From contig NZ_DAGX01000002.1 of NCBI RefSeq assembly GCF_002498315.1, positions 624,067-688,066 of the forward strand: a stretch of 64,000 bases of DNA. Reading direction: 5' to 3'. This stretch comes from Methanofollis sp. UBA420 (GTDB taxonomy: Archaea; Halobacteriota; Methanomicrobia; Methanomicrobiales; Methanofollaceae). Each line of letters starts with the position of its first letter. The stretch's first letter is position 1. The translations under genes and the position numbers were made by a program. Shown here one piece after another: positions 43,435 to 51,755 of the stretch. A model generated the notes under the pieces. It ran no database searches and was not told the origin of the DNA. It saw nothing but the letters and a program-made list of their open reading frames with translations.

Positions 43435-44652
43435 ATGAAGGCCGGTGCAGGGGCAGAATGGCACACTCTCCGGGACGTCCTGGTGCACGAGCCCGGTATC
43501 GAGGTCTTTTTCGCACTGACGGCACCCAAGCACCACCTCTACGAACGGTTCTTCTGTCTCGACGCCGCACGGCAGGAGCACCTGAGGCTCTGCACGGTCC
43601 TCCACGACGATTTCGGCGTCCGCGTCCACCGCCTTGCGGCGGCCGTACGCGACGGCGCCGAAACCGACCCCGCGATCAGGACGGCCCTCGAAGAGGTCGC
43701 CGCCGGCGGGGGCAGGGCGATGGACCCGCCGGCCGCAGACCGGGACACAGGCAACCTCCTCCTGACGGCCGTCCTCGACCCGGTGGCCGGAGACGGCCGG
43801 GTGACTCTCGGGAAGACGATGCACAACCTCTACTTCATGCGCGACCAGCAGGTCTGCACAGCCCGCGGCATGGTGACGGGAAGGATGGCGACGGCCGAAA
43901 GGCAGAGGGAGGTGGCGCTCACCGGCCTCGCCCTCGCGGCCATCGGTGCGGGGCCTGTCGGCGCGGTGGGGGCAGGGAGATGCGAGGGCGGCGACTTCAT
44001 CCCTGCCGGCGAGTTCGCCCTCGTCGGGTGCGGGTCGAGGAGCGACCGGGCGGGGATAGAAGCCCTTCTCTCATGCGGCATCGGTTTCGACGAGGTGGCG
44101 GTCGTGCACGAACCTGTCCACCCTCTTGTCAGGGGCCGCGATCCCATGGTGAACATGCACCTCGACACCTACTGCAATATCGCGGGCGACGGTATCGCCG
44201 TCGGCACCCCGGCCCTCCTCGATCGGGCGGCGGTCGAGGTGCTCCACCGGGAGGCGGACGGGTTCGTGACGGCCGGATGGGAGGGGAGCCTTGCCTCCTA
44301 CTTCAAAGAAAAGGAGTTTGCCATCGTCCCGATCACCACTCTCGAACAACTCTGCTATGCCTCGAACTTTCTCTGCGTCAGGGACAGGGAGGCGGTCGCC
44401 GTCGACGCCGGGGCGCTCGCCCCCCGCGTCATCGAAAGGTTGCAGGAGAAGGCGGCGGAGAGGCCGGGGAAGTACGACGCCCTCCTCGCGGCGGCCCGGG
44501 AGGACTACCGGCGCCTGATGGCCGGGGGCGGGTTCTTCCCGTACACGAAGGAGGTCGCCGCGGCAGGCCTTGAGATGGTGCCGGTCGCACTCACCAATGC
44601 CACAGGCGGGTACGGCGGGGCGCACTGCATGACCTGCACGGTCAGGCGGTGA
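43435..44652 (+). CDS. arcA: Arginine deiminase
   Basis: About 405 residues. It hydrolyses arginine to citrulline and ammonia. Motifs are LRDVLVHEPGIE near the start, NLYFMRDQQVCTARGMV (substrate-binding N-L-x-F-x-RD), FALVGCGSRSDRAGIE, HLDTYCNI (His/Asp catalytic pair) and the C-terminal GGYGGAHCMTC with the nucleophilic Cys. The ATG at 43435 is chosen because GAGAGGATC precedes it and the length fits the family. An in-frame ATG at 43360 would add 25 residues and overlap the divergent cas1 start by 9 bp. It converges with carbamate kinase, overlapping by 11 bp. Unusual in a methanogen but all key residues are present. Confidence 0.87.
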   Translation: MKAGAGAEWHTLRDVLVHEPGIEVFFALTAPKHHLYERFFCLDAARQEHLRLCTVLHDDFGVRVHRLAAAVRDGAETDPAIRTALEEVAAGGGRAMDPPAADRDTGNLLLTAVLDPVAGDGRVTLGKTMHNLYFMRDQQVCTARGMVTGRMATAERQREVALTGLALAAIGAGPVGAVGAGRCEGGDFIPAGEFALVGCGSRSDRAGIEALLSCGIGFDEVAVVHEPVHPLVRGRDPMVNMHLDTYCNIAGDGIAVGTPALLDRAAVEVLHREADGFVTAGWEGSLASYFKEKEFAIVPITTLEQLCYASNFLCVRDREAVAVDAGALAPRVIERLQEKAAERPGKYDALLAAAREDYRRLMAGGGFFPYTKEVAAAGLEMVPVALTNATGGYGGAHCMTCTVRR

Positions 44653-45577
44653 TACGCGTCCCGGCACGGCCCCTGACGGCCTTCTCCGCATCGTCGAGAT
44701 GGGCGATGACGGCCGACTGACCGCCGCCGCGGACAAACCTGACGGCCGCCTCGACCTTCGGCGCCATCGACCCTTCAGCAAACTCCCCGGCGGCGAGGAG
44801 ACGTTTTGCCTCCGCAGCGTCCATCACGGGGATCAATTCCTCTTCGGCCGTCCCGAAGCGGCGGTACGCCCCCCTCACGTCGGTGAGGATGAGGAGGAGG
44901 TCGGCGCCGATGCCCGCGGCAATCCTCTCCGCGGCAAGGTCCTTGTCGACGACCGCCTCGACGCCAGCAAGACGGCCGTCCCCCTCCCTGACCACGGGCA
45001 CGCCCCCGCCGCCGCCCGCGATCACGACGGCGCCGCTCTCGAAGAGGGACCTGATCGCCCGGACCTCAAGGACCTCGCGGGGCGCGGGGGAAGGGACCAC
45101 GCGCCGCCAGCCCCGCCCCCCTTCCTCCCGCATCGTCCACCTCTCGGACGCCCCGAGCGCCCGCGCCTCCGGCGCCGTATAATAGGGGCCGATCGCCTTG
45201 GACGGGCGGGCAAATGCCGGGTCAGACCTCTCCACCAGGGTCCGGGTCAGGACGGTCGCGATCGGCAGGTCGAGGCCGGCCGCAGAAAGCCGGTTTGCCA
45301 TGCACTGCTGGACCATGTAGCCGATCATCCCCTGGCTCTCGGCGCCGCAGACGTCGAGGGGCATACGCGGCACCGCGTCCTTCGCGCACTCGTTCTGGAG
45401 GAGGATGTCGCCGACCTGCGGGCCGTTGCCGTGGGTGACCAGGACCTGGTGGCCGGCGGCGACCAGGGCGGCAAGAGGGGCCACGGCCGCGTCGATGTGG
45501 CCGAGTTGCTCCTCCGCAGTCCCCCCCTCCCTGTACCTGACGATGGCGTTGCCGCCGAGCGCCGCGACCACCTTCAT
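44642..45577 (-). CDS. arcC: Carbamate kinase
   Basis: 311 residues of the amino acid kinase fold. The N-terminus VVAALGGNAIVRY, TLTHGNGPQVG-like VTHGNGPQVGDILLQNE, GAESQGMIGYMVQQ, VIAGGGGGVPVV, VDKDLAAERIA and the closing FAEGSMAPKVEAAVRFV are diagnostic. It makes ATP from carbamoyl phosphate and ADP, the last step of the arginine deiminase pathway. The ornithine carbamoyltransferase needed between deiminase and kinase is not in the window. The gene overlaps the decarboxylase gene by 4 bp and is transcribed with it. Confidence 0.94.
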   Translation of the reverse strand: MKVVAALGGNAIVRYREGGTAEEQLGHIDAAVAPLAALVAAGHQVLVTHGNGPQVGDILLQNECAKDAVPRMPLDVCGAESQGMIGYMVQQCMANRLSAAGLDLPIATVLTRTLVERSDPAFARPSKAIGPYYTAPEARALGASERWTMREEGGRGWRRVVPSPAPREVLEVRAIRSLFESGAVVIAGGGGGVPVVREGDGRLAGVEAVVDKDLAAERIAAGIGADLLLILTDVRGAYRRFGTAEEELIPVMDAAEAKRLLAAGEFAEGSMAPKVEAAVRFVRGGGQSAVIAHLDDAEKAVRGRAGTRITA

Positions 45578-47889
45578 CCGTCCTCCTTCAGGCAGAGGAC
45601 GGAGACGACCTTCCCCTCCGCAGTCTGCTCGGAGACGACGCCGTGGATCTCGGTCTCGAAGCCCGGGAAGGCGGTGTCGAAGTCACCGTACAGGAGGAGG
45701 AAGTTGACGAGGCAGCGGTCCTCCGCGAGGACCCTCTCGCCTGGCATCAGCACAGGGATGCCGGGCGGGTACGGGACGACCATCACCGCCGCCGTCCTCC
45801 CGATGATCGAGCCGATGGGCACCGTCTCGGTCTCGCCGGCCACGAGGTGGCGGTAGGCCTCGGCCGGGGTCATCACGGCCTCGGGGATGCCGGCGTACAC
45901 CGTCTTCAGCACGCCGGCGATGTTCCGCCTCCTGAGGTAGGCGTGCATCGCGTCGCAGAGGTCGGCAAGCCCCATGCCGCCGTAGATCTCGGGGTGGGCG
46001 CGGGTGAGGGCCGGGAAGACCCGTTCGAGCGGGGCGTTCTCGTCATAGAGGTCCTTGAACTCGAAGAGCTGGGCGATGAGGGTGCCCGATTTCCCTCGCG
46101 AGATCCCCATCGTGAAGAGGATGAGGAAAGAGTAGAAGCCGCTCTTCTCCACGACGATCCCGCGCGACTGGAGGAAGCGGGAGACGACCGGGGCCGGGAT
46201 GCCGCGCATCCCCATGCCGCCGTCCTTCTCCACGCCCGGCGTGAGGACGGTCACTTTCAGGGGGTCGAGGAGGACATAGCCCTCGTCCAGGCCCTCGAAC
46301 CCGTGCCAGGCATCGCCGGGCCTGAGCGTCCAGAAGGCGAGGTGTCTCTCCAGGTCGTCGCCGGCCTCGGGGCGGGGCCGCAGGTCGGGAAAGTCCCCGC
46401 CCTCGGGTTGCCAGATCCCGAACCACCACCTCTCCCCCGCCTCCTCGCCCGCCGCGAGCTGCTCACCTATCTGGACCATCTTCTGCCTGAAGATCAGCGC
46501 CTCCTCGAGGGTGTCGGCGATGAGGGCCGTGCCCGAGTCGCCCTCCATCATCTTCGCGGCGACGTCGAGGGAGGCGATGATCGAGTAGGCGGGAGAGGTG
46601 GACGAGTGCATCATAAATGCCTCGTTGAAGCGTTCGGGGTCGACCCGGCCATCCTCGGGGCGGTGGCCGTCGAGGATGTGGACCATCGAGGCCTGGGAGA
46701 AGGCGGCGAGCACCTTGTGGGTGGACTGGGTGGCGTAGAGGACAGGGTCGTCCGGGCCGAGGCCTGCCCCCGACATCGCGTACCGCCCCTCGTACAGGGG
46801 GTGGACACAGGCATAGCCGTACCACGCCTCGTCGAAGTGGAGGGCGTCCACCATGCCCCGCAACCAGCCGCGGATCGCGACGACGTCGTAGCAGAGGCCG
46901 TCGTAGGTGGAGTTCGTAATGACGGCGAGTTTCGGGGCGGCATCGGGCTGCGCCAGCCTGTTCGACCGGATCTTCTCCAGGATTGCATCCTCCGAGAACT
47001 CGGACGCGGGGATGGGGCCGATGATCCCGTAGTTGTTCCGCGTCGGGACCAGGTAGACGGGGACGGCGCCCGTGAGGATGATCGCGTACATCACCGACTT
47101 GTGGCAGTTCCTGTCGACGAGGACGATGTCGCCGGGGGAGACGCAGGACGAAAAGACGATCTTGTTCGCCGTCGAGGTCCCGTTCGTCACGAAATAGGTC
47201 CTGTCGGCCCCGAAGATCCGGGCGGCGTCGGCCTCGGCGTCGCCCACCACGCCCGAGTGCTCCAGGAGGGACCCGAGTTCGGGGACGGAGACGGAGAGGT
47301 CGGCCCTGAGGGTGTTCTCGCCGAAGAATTCGTAAAAAAGTTTGCCGACCGGCGACTTGAGGAAGGCGGCGCCGCCGGTGTGGCCGGGCGTGTGCCAGGC
47401 ATAGGTGTACTCCTGGGTGTACCTGACGAGTTCGCCGAAGAAGGCCGGGAGGAGGGTGTCGAGATAGTCGCCGGTGACGTCCTCGATCCGGCCGGCGACG
47501 AACCGCGGGGTGTTGTCGAGTTTCCAGAAGTAGCCGTCGATGGTCCGGACCACCTCCAGGGGGATCTCGTTCACCGCCAGTTTGCGGGTGAACAGGAATA
47601 TCGGGAGCGACCTGTTCCTCGTCCTGATCTCCCGGATCATCTCGGCCGGCCCCGGTGCGTCGGGGGCGGCGGCCTGGAGGTCCCAGTCGAGGAGGACGCC
47701 GGCGATCTCCGGGTACGACGACCTGAAGATGGAGAAGGCGTCGTCGATGGTCGTGGCCTCGACCACGTCGAAGTCGAGGTCTTTCAGGAGCCTGATGATC
47801 TCCCGGAGGGCGATGCCTCCCGCGGTCTTCGCCCCGAGTTCGGAGTCGATGATGAGGATGGAGAGGTCGAGGTTGCTGTACCATTCCAT
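45574..47889 (-). CDS. PLP-dependent arginine/lysine/ornithine decarboxylase (fold III wing type)
   Basis: 771 residues, the size of AdiA/CadA/SpeF-type decarboxylases. The N-terminal wing is a response-regulator-like domain (about 8-130, ILIIDSELG...VLLDWDL). The linker and PLP domain follow with EYTYAWHTPGHTGGAAF, FVTNGTSTANKIV, DRNCHKSVMYAI, HFDEAWYGYACVHP and the pyridoxal lysine in ATQSTHKVLAAFSQ. The C-terminal domain ends with PYPPGIPVLMPGE. Arginine is the likely substrate given the neighbouring genes, producing agmatine, but lysine or ornithine cannot be excluded. Such enzymes usually serve acid resistance in bacteria; methanogens more often use a pyruvoyl arginine decarboxylase, so lateral acquisition is possible. 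Confidence 0.9.
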   Translation of the reverse strand: MEWYSNLDLSILIIDSELGAKTAGGIALREIIRLLKDLDFDVVEATTIDDAFSIFRSSYPEIAGVLLDWDLQAAAPDAPGPAEMIREIRTRNRSLPIFLFTRKLAVNEIPLEVVRTIDGYFWKLDNTPRFVAGRIEDVTGDYLDTLLPAFFGELVRYTQEYTYAWHTPGHTGGAAFLKSPVGKLFYEFFGENTLRADLSVSVPELGSLLEHSGVVGDAEADAARIFGADRTYFVTNGTSTANKIVFSSCVSPGDIVLVDRNCHKSVMYAIILTGAVPVYLVPTRNNYGIIGPIPASEFSEDAILEKIRSNRLAQPDAAPKLAVITNSTYDGLCYDVVAIRGWLRGMVDALHFDEAWYGYACVHPLYEGRYAMSGAGLGPDDPVLYATQSTHKVLAAFSQASMVHILDGHRPEDGRVDPERFNEAFMMHSSTSPAYSIIASLDVAAKMMEGDSGTALIADTLEEALIFRQKMVQIGEQLAAGEEAGERWWFGIWQPEGGDFPDLRPRPEAGDDLERHLAFWTLRPGDAWHGFEGLDEGYVLLDPLKVTVLTPGVEKDGGMGMRGIPAPVVSRFLQSRGIVVEKSGFYSFLILFTMGISRGKSGTLIAQLFEFKDLYDENAPLERVFPALTRAHPEIYGGMGLADLCDAMHAYLRRRNIAGVLKTVYAGIPEAVMTPAEAYRHLVAGETETVPIGSIIGRTAAVMVVPYPPGIPVLMPGERVLAEDRCLVNFLLLYGDFDTAFPGFETEIHGVVSEQTAEGKVVSVLCLKEDG

Positions 47890-48066
47890 AGGTCTGTGCC
47901 CTCAGGGGGGAGTGGGCGAGGGAGGCATAAAAGGTATGGGTAGGAAACAGAGACCGGGAGACTCTATCGAAAGCCGCGGGTGGAGAGCGGCGATCAACGG
48001 GCTTCCCGAAACACAGACCTGGCATCGATCCCCCGTCTTCCCCACAATCGAAAAACTACGGTCAAC

Positions 48067-48110
48067 GGCAAATCAAAGATTTGCCAGAACAGGAAAATCT
48101 TCGATTTTCC
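48067..48110. repeat. Two perfect hairpins of the dispersed family
   Basis: GGCAAATC-AAA-GATTTGCC (48067-48085) and GGAAAATC-TTC-GATTTTCC (48092-48110), both 8-bp stems with 3-nt loops. The second differs from 35229-35247 only in the loop. Confidence 0.65.
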
Positions 48111-48145
48111 CGTATTTCTCAAGCTCGCTAACGCTCGCACCCTGC

Positions 48146-48224
48146 CATTAGGATAGGGCCGGGGAAGACAGAGCAGAGATCCTGAGGTGGGAGATTGCCA
48201 TCCCACCCCTATCCTGAGCGGGGG
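48146..48224. repeat. Direct repeat copy 1 (79 bp)
   Basis: From CATTAGGATAGGGCC to ATCCTGAGCGGGG. It is nearly identical to 48402-48478, differing by one substitution and a 2-base length difference. Followed by a CCGGGGG/CCCCCGG hairpin at 48226-48245. Confidence 0.8.
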
Positions 48225-48349
48225 TCCGGGGGCGTAGTCCCCCGGCATGAAATACGGATCAATCATCTTTCCCGCACACACCACAGGCAGCTCCCCGGAG
48301 GAAAACCCCGACCCACCGCCTTCCCCACGCGGCTCGCCGGGGGCTCTTC

Positions 48350-48396
48350 GAAAGCCTTCGGCTTTCTCAAGCTCGCTGACGCTCGCTGCCCCCGGA
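48350..48396. repeat. Dispersed hairpin plus linker
   Basis: GAAAGCC-TTC-GGCTTTC (48350-48366) followed by TCAAGCTCGCTGACGCTCGC and a C/G-rich tail. The linker is also seen near 48119-48138. Confidence 0.6.
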
Positions 48397-48401
48397 CCCC
48401 A

Positions 48402-48478
48402 CATTAGGATAAGGCCGGGGAAGACAGAGCAGAGATCCTGAGTGGGAGATTGCCATCCCACCCCTATCCTGAGCGGGG
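48402..48478. repeat. Direct repeat copy 2 (77 bp)
   Basis: Second copy of the element at 48146-48224. Both copies contain TGGGAGATTGCCATCCCA, a 7-bp-stem hairpin. Confidence 0.8.
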
Positions 48479-48540
48479 TGCGAGCGCCAGCGAGTTCGAG
48501 AAAACCGAAGGTTTTCGCTGACGGGGGCGGTAGTCCCCCG
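48479..48540. repeat. Inverted copy of the linker plus hairpin
   Basis: TGCGAGCGCCAGCGAGTTCGAG followed by GAAAACC-GAA-GGTTTTC (48500-48516) and a GGGGG/CCCCC hairpin ending near 48540. The linker is in the opposite orientation to that at 48367-48386. Confidence 0.55.
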
Positions 48541-48652
48541 GAGGAGAGCGTCGGCAGGACACATGGTATGGCGCAGGAACACCTGCCGGGACACGGTCCC
48601 GAAGAACCCGACAGCCCCCGCTCTCGCCCTCGCATGCCATGCCAACAGGATC

Positions 48653-48685
48653 AAAAAAAGAGGACCGGCCCCTCCCGCGGGGGCC
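48653..48685 (-). terminator. Hairpin and T-tract terminator of lysS
   Basis: On the minus strand a GGCCCC/GGGGCC hairpin (48667-48685) is followed by seven T residues (48659-48653), 14 bases after the lysS stop. Confidence 0.6.
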
Positions 48686-48698
48686 GTCTTCGGGAGCG

Positions 48699-50234
48699 TT
48701 ACTCCTGCTTCTCTTCGGGCTCGTCCGACTCTTCGGCCTCGGCCTCTCCGCCCTGTGTCGCGATCGTCCGCATCGACGGGAAGAGGATCACTTCCTTGAT
48801 GGAGTCGTTGCCGGTGATGAGCATGACCAGGCGGTCGATACCGATGCCGACCCCGCCGGTCGGGGGCATGCCGTAGCCGAGGGCGTTGACGAAGTCGTAG
48901 TCGATCATCTGCGCCTCAAGGTCGCCGAGGCGGCGCTTTGCGTCCTGCTCCTCGAAACGCTGCTTCTGGTCGATCGGGTCGTTCAGCTCGGAGAAGCCGT
49001 TCGCAAGCTCCATACCGTTCACGAAGAGCTCGAAACGCTCGGTGAAGCCGGGCTTCGAGCGGTGGCGCTTCGCCAGCGGCGAGTTCTCGACCGGGAAGTC
49101 GTAGATGAAAGTCGGCTGGATGAGTTTCTCCTCGCAGTAGTGGTCGAAGAAGAGAGGGAGGTAGTCCCCGTGGGTCTGTGCCGTCTCGCACTTCTCCACG
49201 CCCTCTTTTTCGGCAATCCTGGCGAGTTCGTCGAGAGGCGTCGCATAGACATCGATGCCGCCGTACTCCTTCACCGCGTCCTCCATGCTGAGTCTCCTCC
49301 ACGGCCGGGCAAAGGAGATCTCGTTGCCCGCGAAGGTGACCGTCGTCGTGCCGAGAGCGCTCTCGACAAGGTGGGTGATGACCTCCTCGGTGAGGTTCAT
49401 CATGTCCTCGTAGTCATGGTAGGCCGCGTAGATCTCCACCATCGAGAACTCGGGGTTGTGGTGGGTGTCGATGTCCTCGTTCCTGAAGTTCTTCGCGATC
49501 TCGTAGACCTTCTCGAAGCCGCCGACGACAAGCCTCTTCAGGTAGAGTTCCGGGGCGATGCGGAGGAAGAGCTGCTGCTCCAGGGCGTTGTGGTAGGTGA
49601 TGAAGGGCCGGGCATTGGCGCCGCCATAGACGGACTGGAGGGTCGGGGTCTCGAACTCCATGAAGCCCCGTCCATTGAGGAAGTTCCGCAGACCGGCGAT
49701 GGCATGGCTCCGGGTGCGGAAGGTCTGCCGCGACTCCTCGTTCATGATCAGGTCGAGGTACCGGTGGCGGTACCGCTGCTCGGTGTTCTTGAGCCCGTGG
49801 AACTTCTCCGGCATCGGGCAGACCGACTTGGTGAGGAGGTCGAAGCGGCTGACCCAGACGGTGATCTCGCCCATCTTCGTCCTGAAGACATGGCCTGTTG
49901 CGCCGATGATGTCGCCCGCGTCCAGGTACTTCTTGATGAACTCGAAAGGCTCGTCGCCGACGTCGTTCTTCCGCACATAGAGTTGCATGCGGGCCGAGGC
50001 GTCGCCGATGTCGATGAAGATCGTCTTGCCGTGGTGACGGAGGGCGTAGATCCTCCCGGCCGTCACGACCTCCTCTTCGCTCTGGTCGTGGCCGATCTCC
50101 GCAAAAGTTTCCTTGATCTCGCCGAGGGTCTGCTTCCGCTCATAGTGGGCCGGGTACAGGGTGAGCCCGGCCTCCTGAAGTTCGCGGTATTTCGTGAGTT
50201 TTGCCTCATCAAAACTGATCTGTGAATCGCTCAT
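48699..50234 (-). CDS. lysS: Lysyl-tRNA synthetase, class II
   Basis: 511 residues. The N-terminal OB-fold anticodon domain (VVTAGRIYALRHHGKTIFIDI) and the class II core are complete. Motif 1 is around NFLNGRGFMEFETPTL, motif 2 is KVYEIAKNFRNEDIDTHHNPEFSMVE and motif 3 is PTGGVGIGIDRLVMLITG. Many methanogens use class I LysRS instead, so this bacterial-type enzyme points to an old lateral transfer; whether a class I copy also exists is not visible here. An acidic Glu/Asp-rich tail ends the protein. Confidence 0.95.
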   Translation of the reverse strand: MSDSQISFDEAKLTKYRELQEAGLTLYPAHYERKQTLGEIKETFAEIGHDQSEEEVVTAGRIYALRHHGKTIFIDIGDASARMQLYVRKNDVGDEPFEFIKKYLDAGDIIGATGHVFRTKMGEITVWVSRFDLLTKSVCPMPEKFHGLKNTEQRYRHRYLDLIMNEESRQTFRTRSHAIAGLRNFLNGRGFMEFETPTLQSVYGGANARPFITYHNALEQQLFLRIAPELYLKRLVVGGFEKVYEIAKNFRNEDIDTHHNPEFSMVEIYAAYHDYEDMMNLTEEVITHLVESALGTTTVTFAGNEISFARPWRRLSMEDAVKEYGGIDVYATPLDELARIAEKEGVEKCETAQTHGDYLPLFFDHYCEEKLIQPTFIYDFPVENSPLAKRHRSKPGFTERFELFVNGMELANGFSELNDPIDQKQRFEEQDAKRRLGDLEAQMIDYDFVNALGYGMPPTGGVGIGIDRLVMLITGNDSIKEVILFPSMRTIATQGGEAEAEESDEPEEKQE

Positions 50235-50260
50235 GATACCATTCCCGGGTGCAGGGTTGG

Positions 50261-50302
50261 CCCGGCCGCACGGCGCGGCCGGGTGAAATCGCTATATATC
50301 TT
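50261..50302 (-). promoter_or_regulatory. lysS promoter with overlapping inverted repeat
   Basis: The minus strand has AAAAGATATATAGC (TATA-like, 50289-50302). About 20 bases downstream, over the predicted start of transcription, lies CCCGGCCGC-ACGGC-GCGGCCGGG, a perfect 9-bp inverted repeat (50261-50283). It may be an operator or a 5' hairpin in the mRNA. Confidence 0.5.
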
Positions 50303-50480
50303 TTTTATCGGGGAGTATTAAGGGTATCAGTCTGAGGAAAAGAGGTCCCCGGACCGGTACCGCCGGGGGACGATCGCCGGAGACGGGAAGAGACCGCCAT
50401 ATGAGGGGCGATTGTCCGGCGCGATATGCAAGCACATAAATAGTGCCTGCAAAATTTACTATTCTGTATGAGGAGGCAGG

Positions 50481-50807
50481 ATGGTTCAGTCCATTGAATC
50501 ACGGTTCGAGACTTTTTCATCAGAGTGGCTTGAAAGGTGCACGGAATGCAAAAAAATGGCGATATCGGACGATATGGCCGACAATGTCCGGAAAGAACTT
50601 GAAACCGATCTCTACTTCTTCAAACTGCAGGCAGGGATCGCTGGCGAGGAGACAGGAGACCTTGAAAAGGGCATCAGGCAACTGCAGAAATACGTCGAGA
50701 TCGCCCTGGCAAAAGGAAAGGCAAACCATGCACGAGAGGCGGGCGGAGAAAAGAAACCCCCTCGCGCCCCGCTCAGGGACATCATGGCGGGCCTCCACAG
50801 AAAATAA
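50481..50807 (+). CDS. Small helical protein of unknown function
   Basis: 108 residues, soluble and highly helical: FETFSSEWLERCTECKKMAISDDMADNVRKELETDLYFFKLQAGIAG, then a second long helix and a basic Pro-rich tail (EKKPPRAPLRDIMAGLHRK). A CxxC pair (CTEC) is the only possible metal site. A strong SD (GAGGAGGCAGG) precedes the ATG, and TATA-like CATAAATAG lies about 45 bases upstream. No family recognised. Confidence 0.75.
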   Translation: MVQSIESRFETFSSEWLERCTECKKMAISDDMADNVRKELETDLYFFKLQAGIAGEETGDLEKGIRQLQKYVEIALAKGKANHAREAGGEKKPPRAPLRDIMAGLHRK

Positions 50808-50915
50808 CCCCCGAAATTCTTCCCCTCAACGGACGGTCAGGGTGTTGCCACAAAGATAGAGCATGGGCAGGTCAATTTCGCCAGAGATATATAGTCCCTG
50901 AACCACGGAGATGCG

Positions 50916-51755
50916 ATGAAACTCGGGTACCCCTGCACCAACCTGACCATCGGGGCCATGAATGGTCTTTTCCCCGACCGCCGCCATGCCCCGGCGGAGG
51001 AGGTGGACGCCGCGGTCGTCGAGAACCTTGCCTGCCTGGCGAGGACCCTGGAGTTCAATGAAAAGGCCGACCTCTCCTTCTTCGCGATCAGTCCGCGGGC
51101 CGTCCCGCACAGGACAGCCGCGTATGCGGAGTGTCTTGCGGCCGTCGGGGCCTATGTGAGGGAGAAGAAGATGCGGGTCATGACCTGCCCTGCCAGGCCC
51201 GCCCTCACCCCGGAGAGGCGGGCCGCCGACCTCGTCCATCTCGCCTCCCTCCTCGACGCCATGGACCTCGACACGACGGCAAAGATCCCGGTCAGGATCT
51301 ACGGCAGGGGCGATGCTGACGAGTTCTGCCGGGAGTATGACAGCCTCCCCGACGCGGTGGCCAGGCGTCTTGTCATCAGAAACGACCGCTTTCACACGGT
51401 CGAAGACTGCCGGGCCATCGGCCGGGCATGCAGCGTGCCCGTGGCCTACGACCGCCACCAGGCCGGGGGAGACCCCGGCGAGGCCGTCAGGGAGTGCGCC
51501 CGCACCTGGGGGAAGGAGGACGGCGTGCCGATCGTCTTCTACGGTTCCCTCGACCGGGACACGCCGCACCCGCCCTCGGTCGACCCCGCCGCATTCGGAT
51601 CTTTCCTTGCGGCCACGGCCCCGACAGACATCGACGTCATGCTCCTCTTCAGGGACAGGGAGAGGTCGGCCCTCATCGCGCGCCGGGTCGCGCACGACGA
51701 CCCGCGGCTGGCGGCCGACAGGGTTATGAGCGCACCCGCCCACCACGCGCCCTGA
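50916..51755 (+). CDS. Degenerate UvsE/UvdE-like protein, probably inactive
   Basis: 279 residues, clearly homologous along its length to the next gene (start KLGYPCTNLTIG against RIGYPCMNTAIG; LDAMDLDTTAKI against LDAMGLDTTAKV). Residues that bind the metal cluster in UV damage endonucleases are changed compared with the neighbour: SHPV to TAAY, LHPDQ to TCPAR, IHLGG to RIYG, VVEND to VIRND, FDAFHH to YDRHQA and MLEIKDKE to MLLFRDRE. The TIM-barrel is kept, so it may be a structural or regulatory partner, or may have a new activity. TATA-like GAGATATATAG sits 25-35 bases upstream. Its stop overlaps the next start (TGATG). Confidence 0.82.
   Translation: MKLGYPCTNLTIGAMNGLFPDRRHAPAEEVDAAVVENLACLARTLEFNEKADLSFFAISPRAVPHRTAAYAECLAAVGAYVREKKMRVMTCPARPALTPERRAADLVHLASLLDAMDLDTTAKIPVRIYGRGDADEFCREYDSLPDAVARRLVIRNDRFHTVEDCRAIGRACSVPVAYDRHQAGGDPGEAVRECARTWGKEDGVPIVFYGSLDRDTPHPPSVDPAAFGSFLAATAPTDIDVMLLFRDRERSALIARRVAHDDPRLAADRVMSAPAHHAP

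Larger units (their letters stand above)
47890..48698. other. Repeat-rich intergenic spacer
   Basis: 809 bases with no convincing gene. It contains a duplicated element of about 78 bp and several short hairpins of the dispersed family, joined by TCAAGCTCGCTNACGCTCGC-type linkers. The 3' end is the lysS terminator. Confidence 0.65.

Noticed and set aside
45643..47943. 766-residue open frame on the plus strand
   Set aside because: Antisense to the PLP decarboxylase with no domain pattern; rich in Gly/Asp/Arg/Val as expected for the opposite strand of a GC-rich gene.
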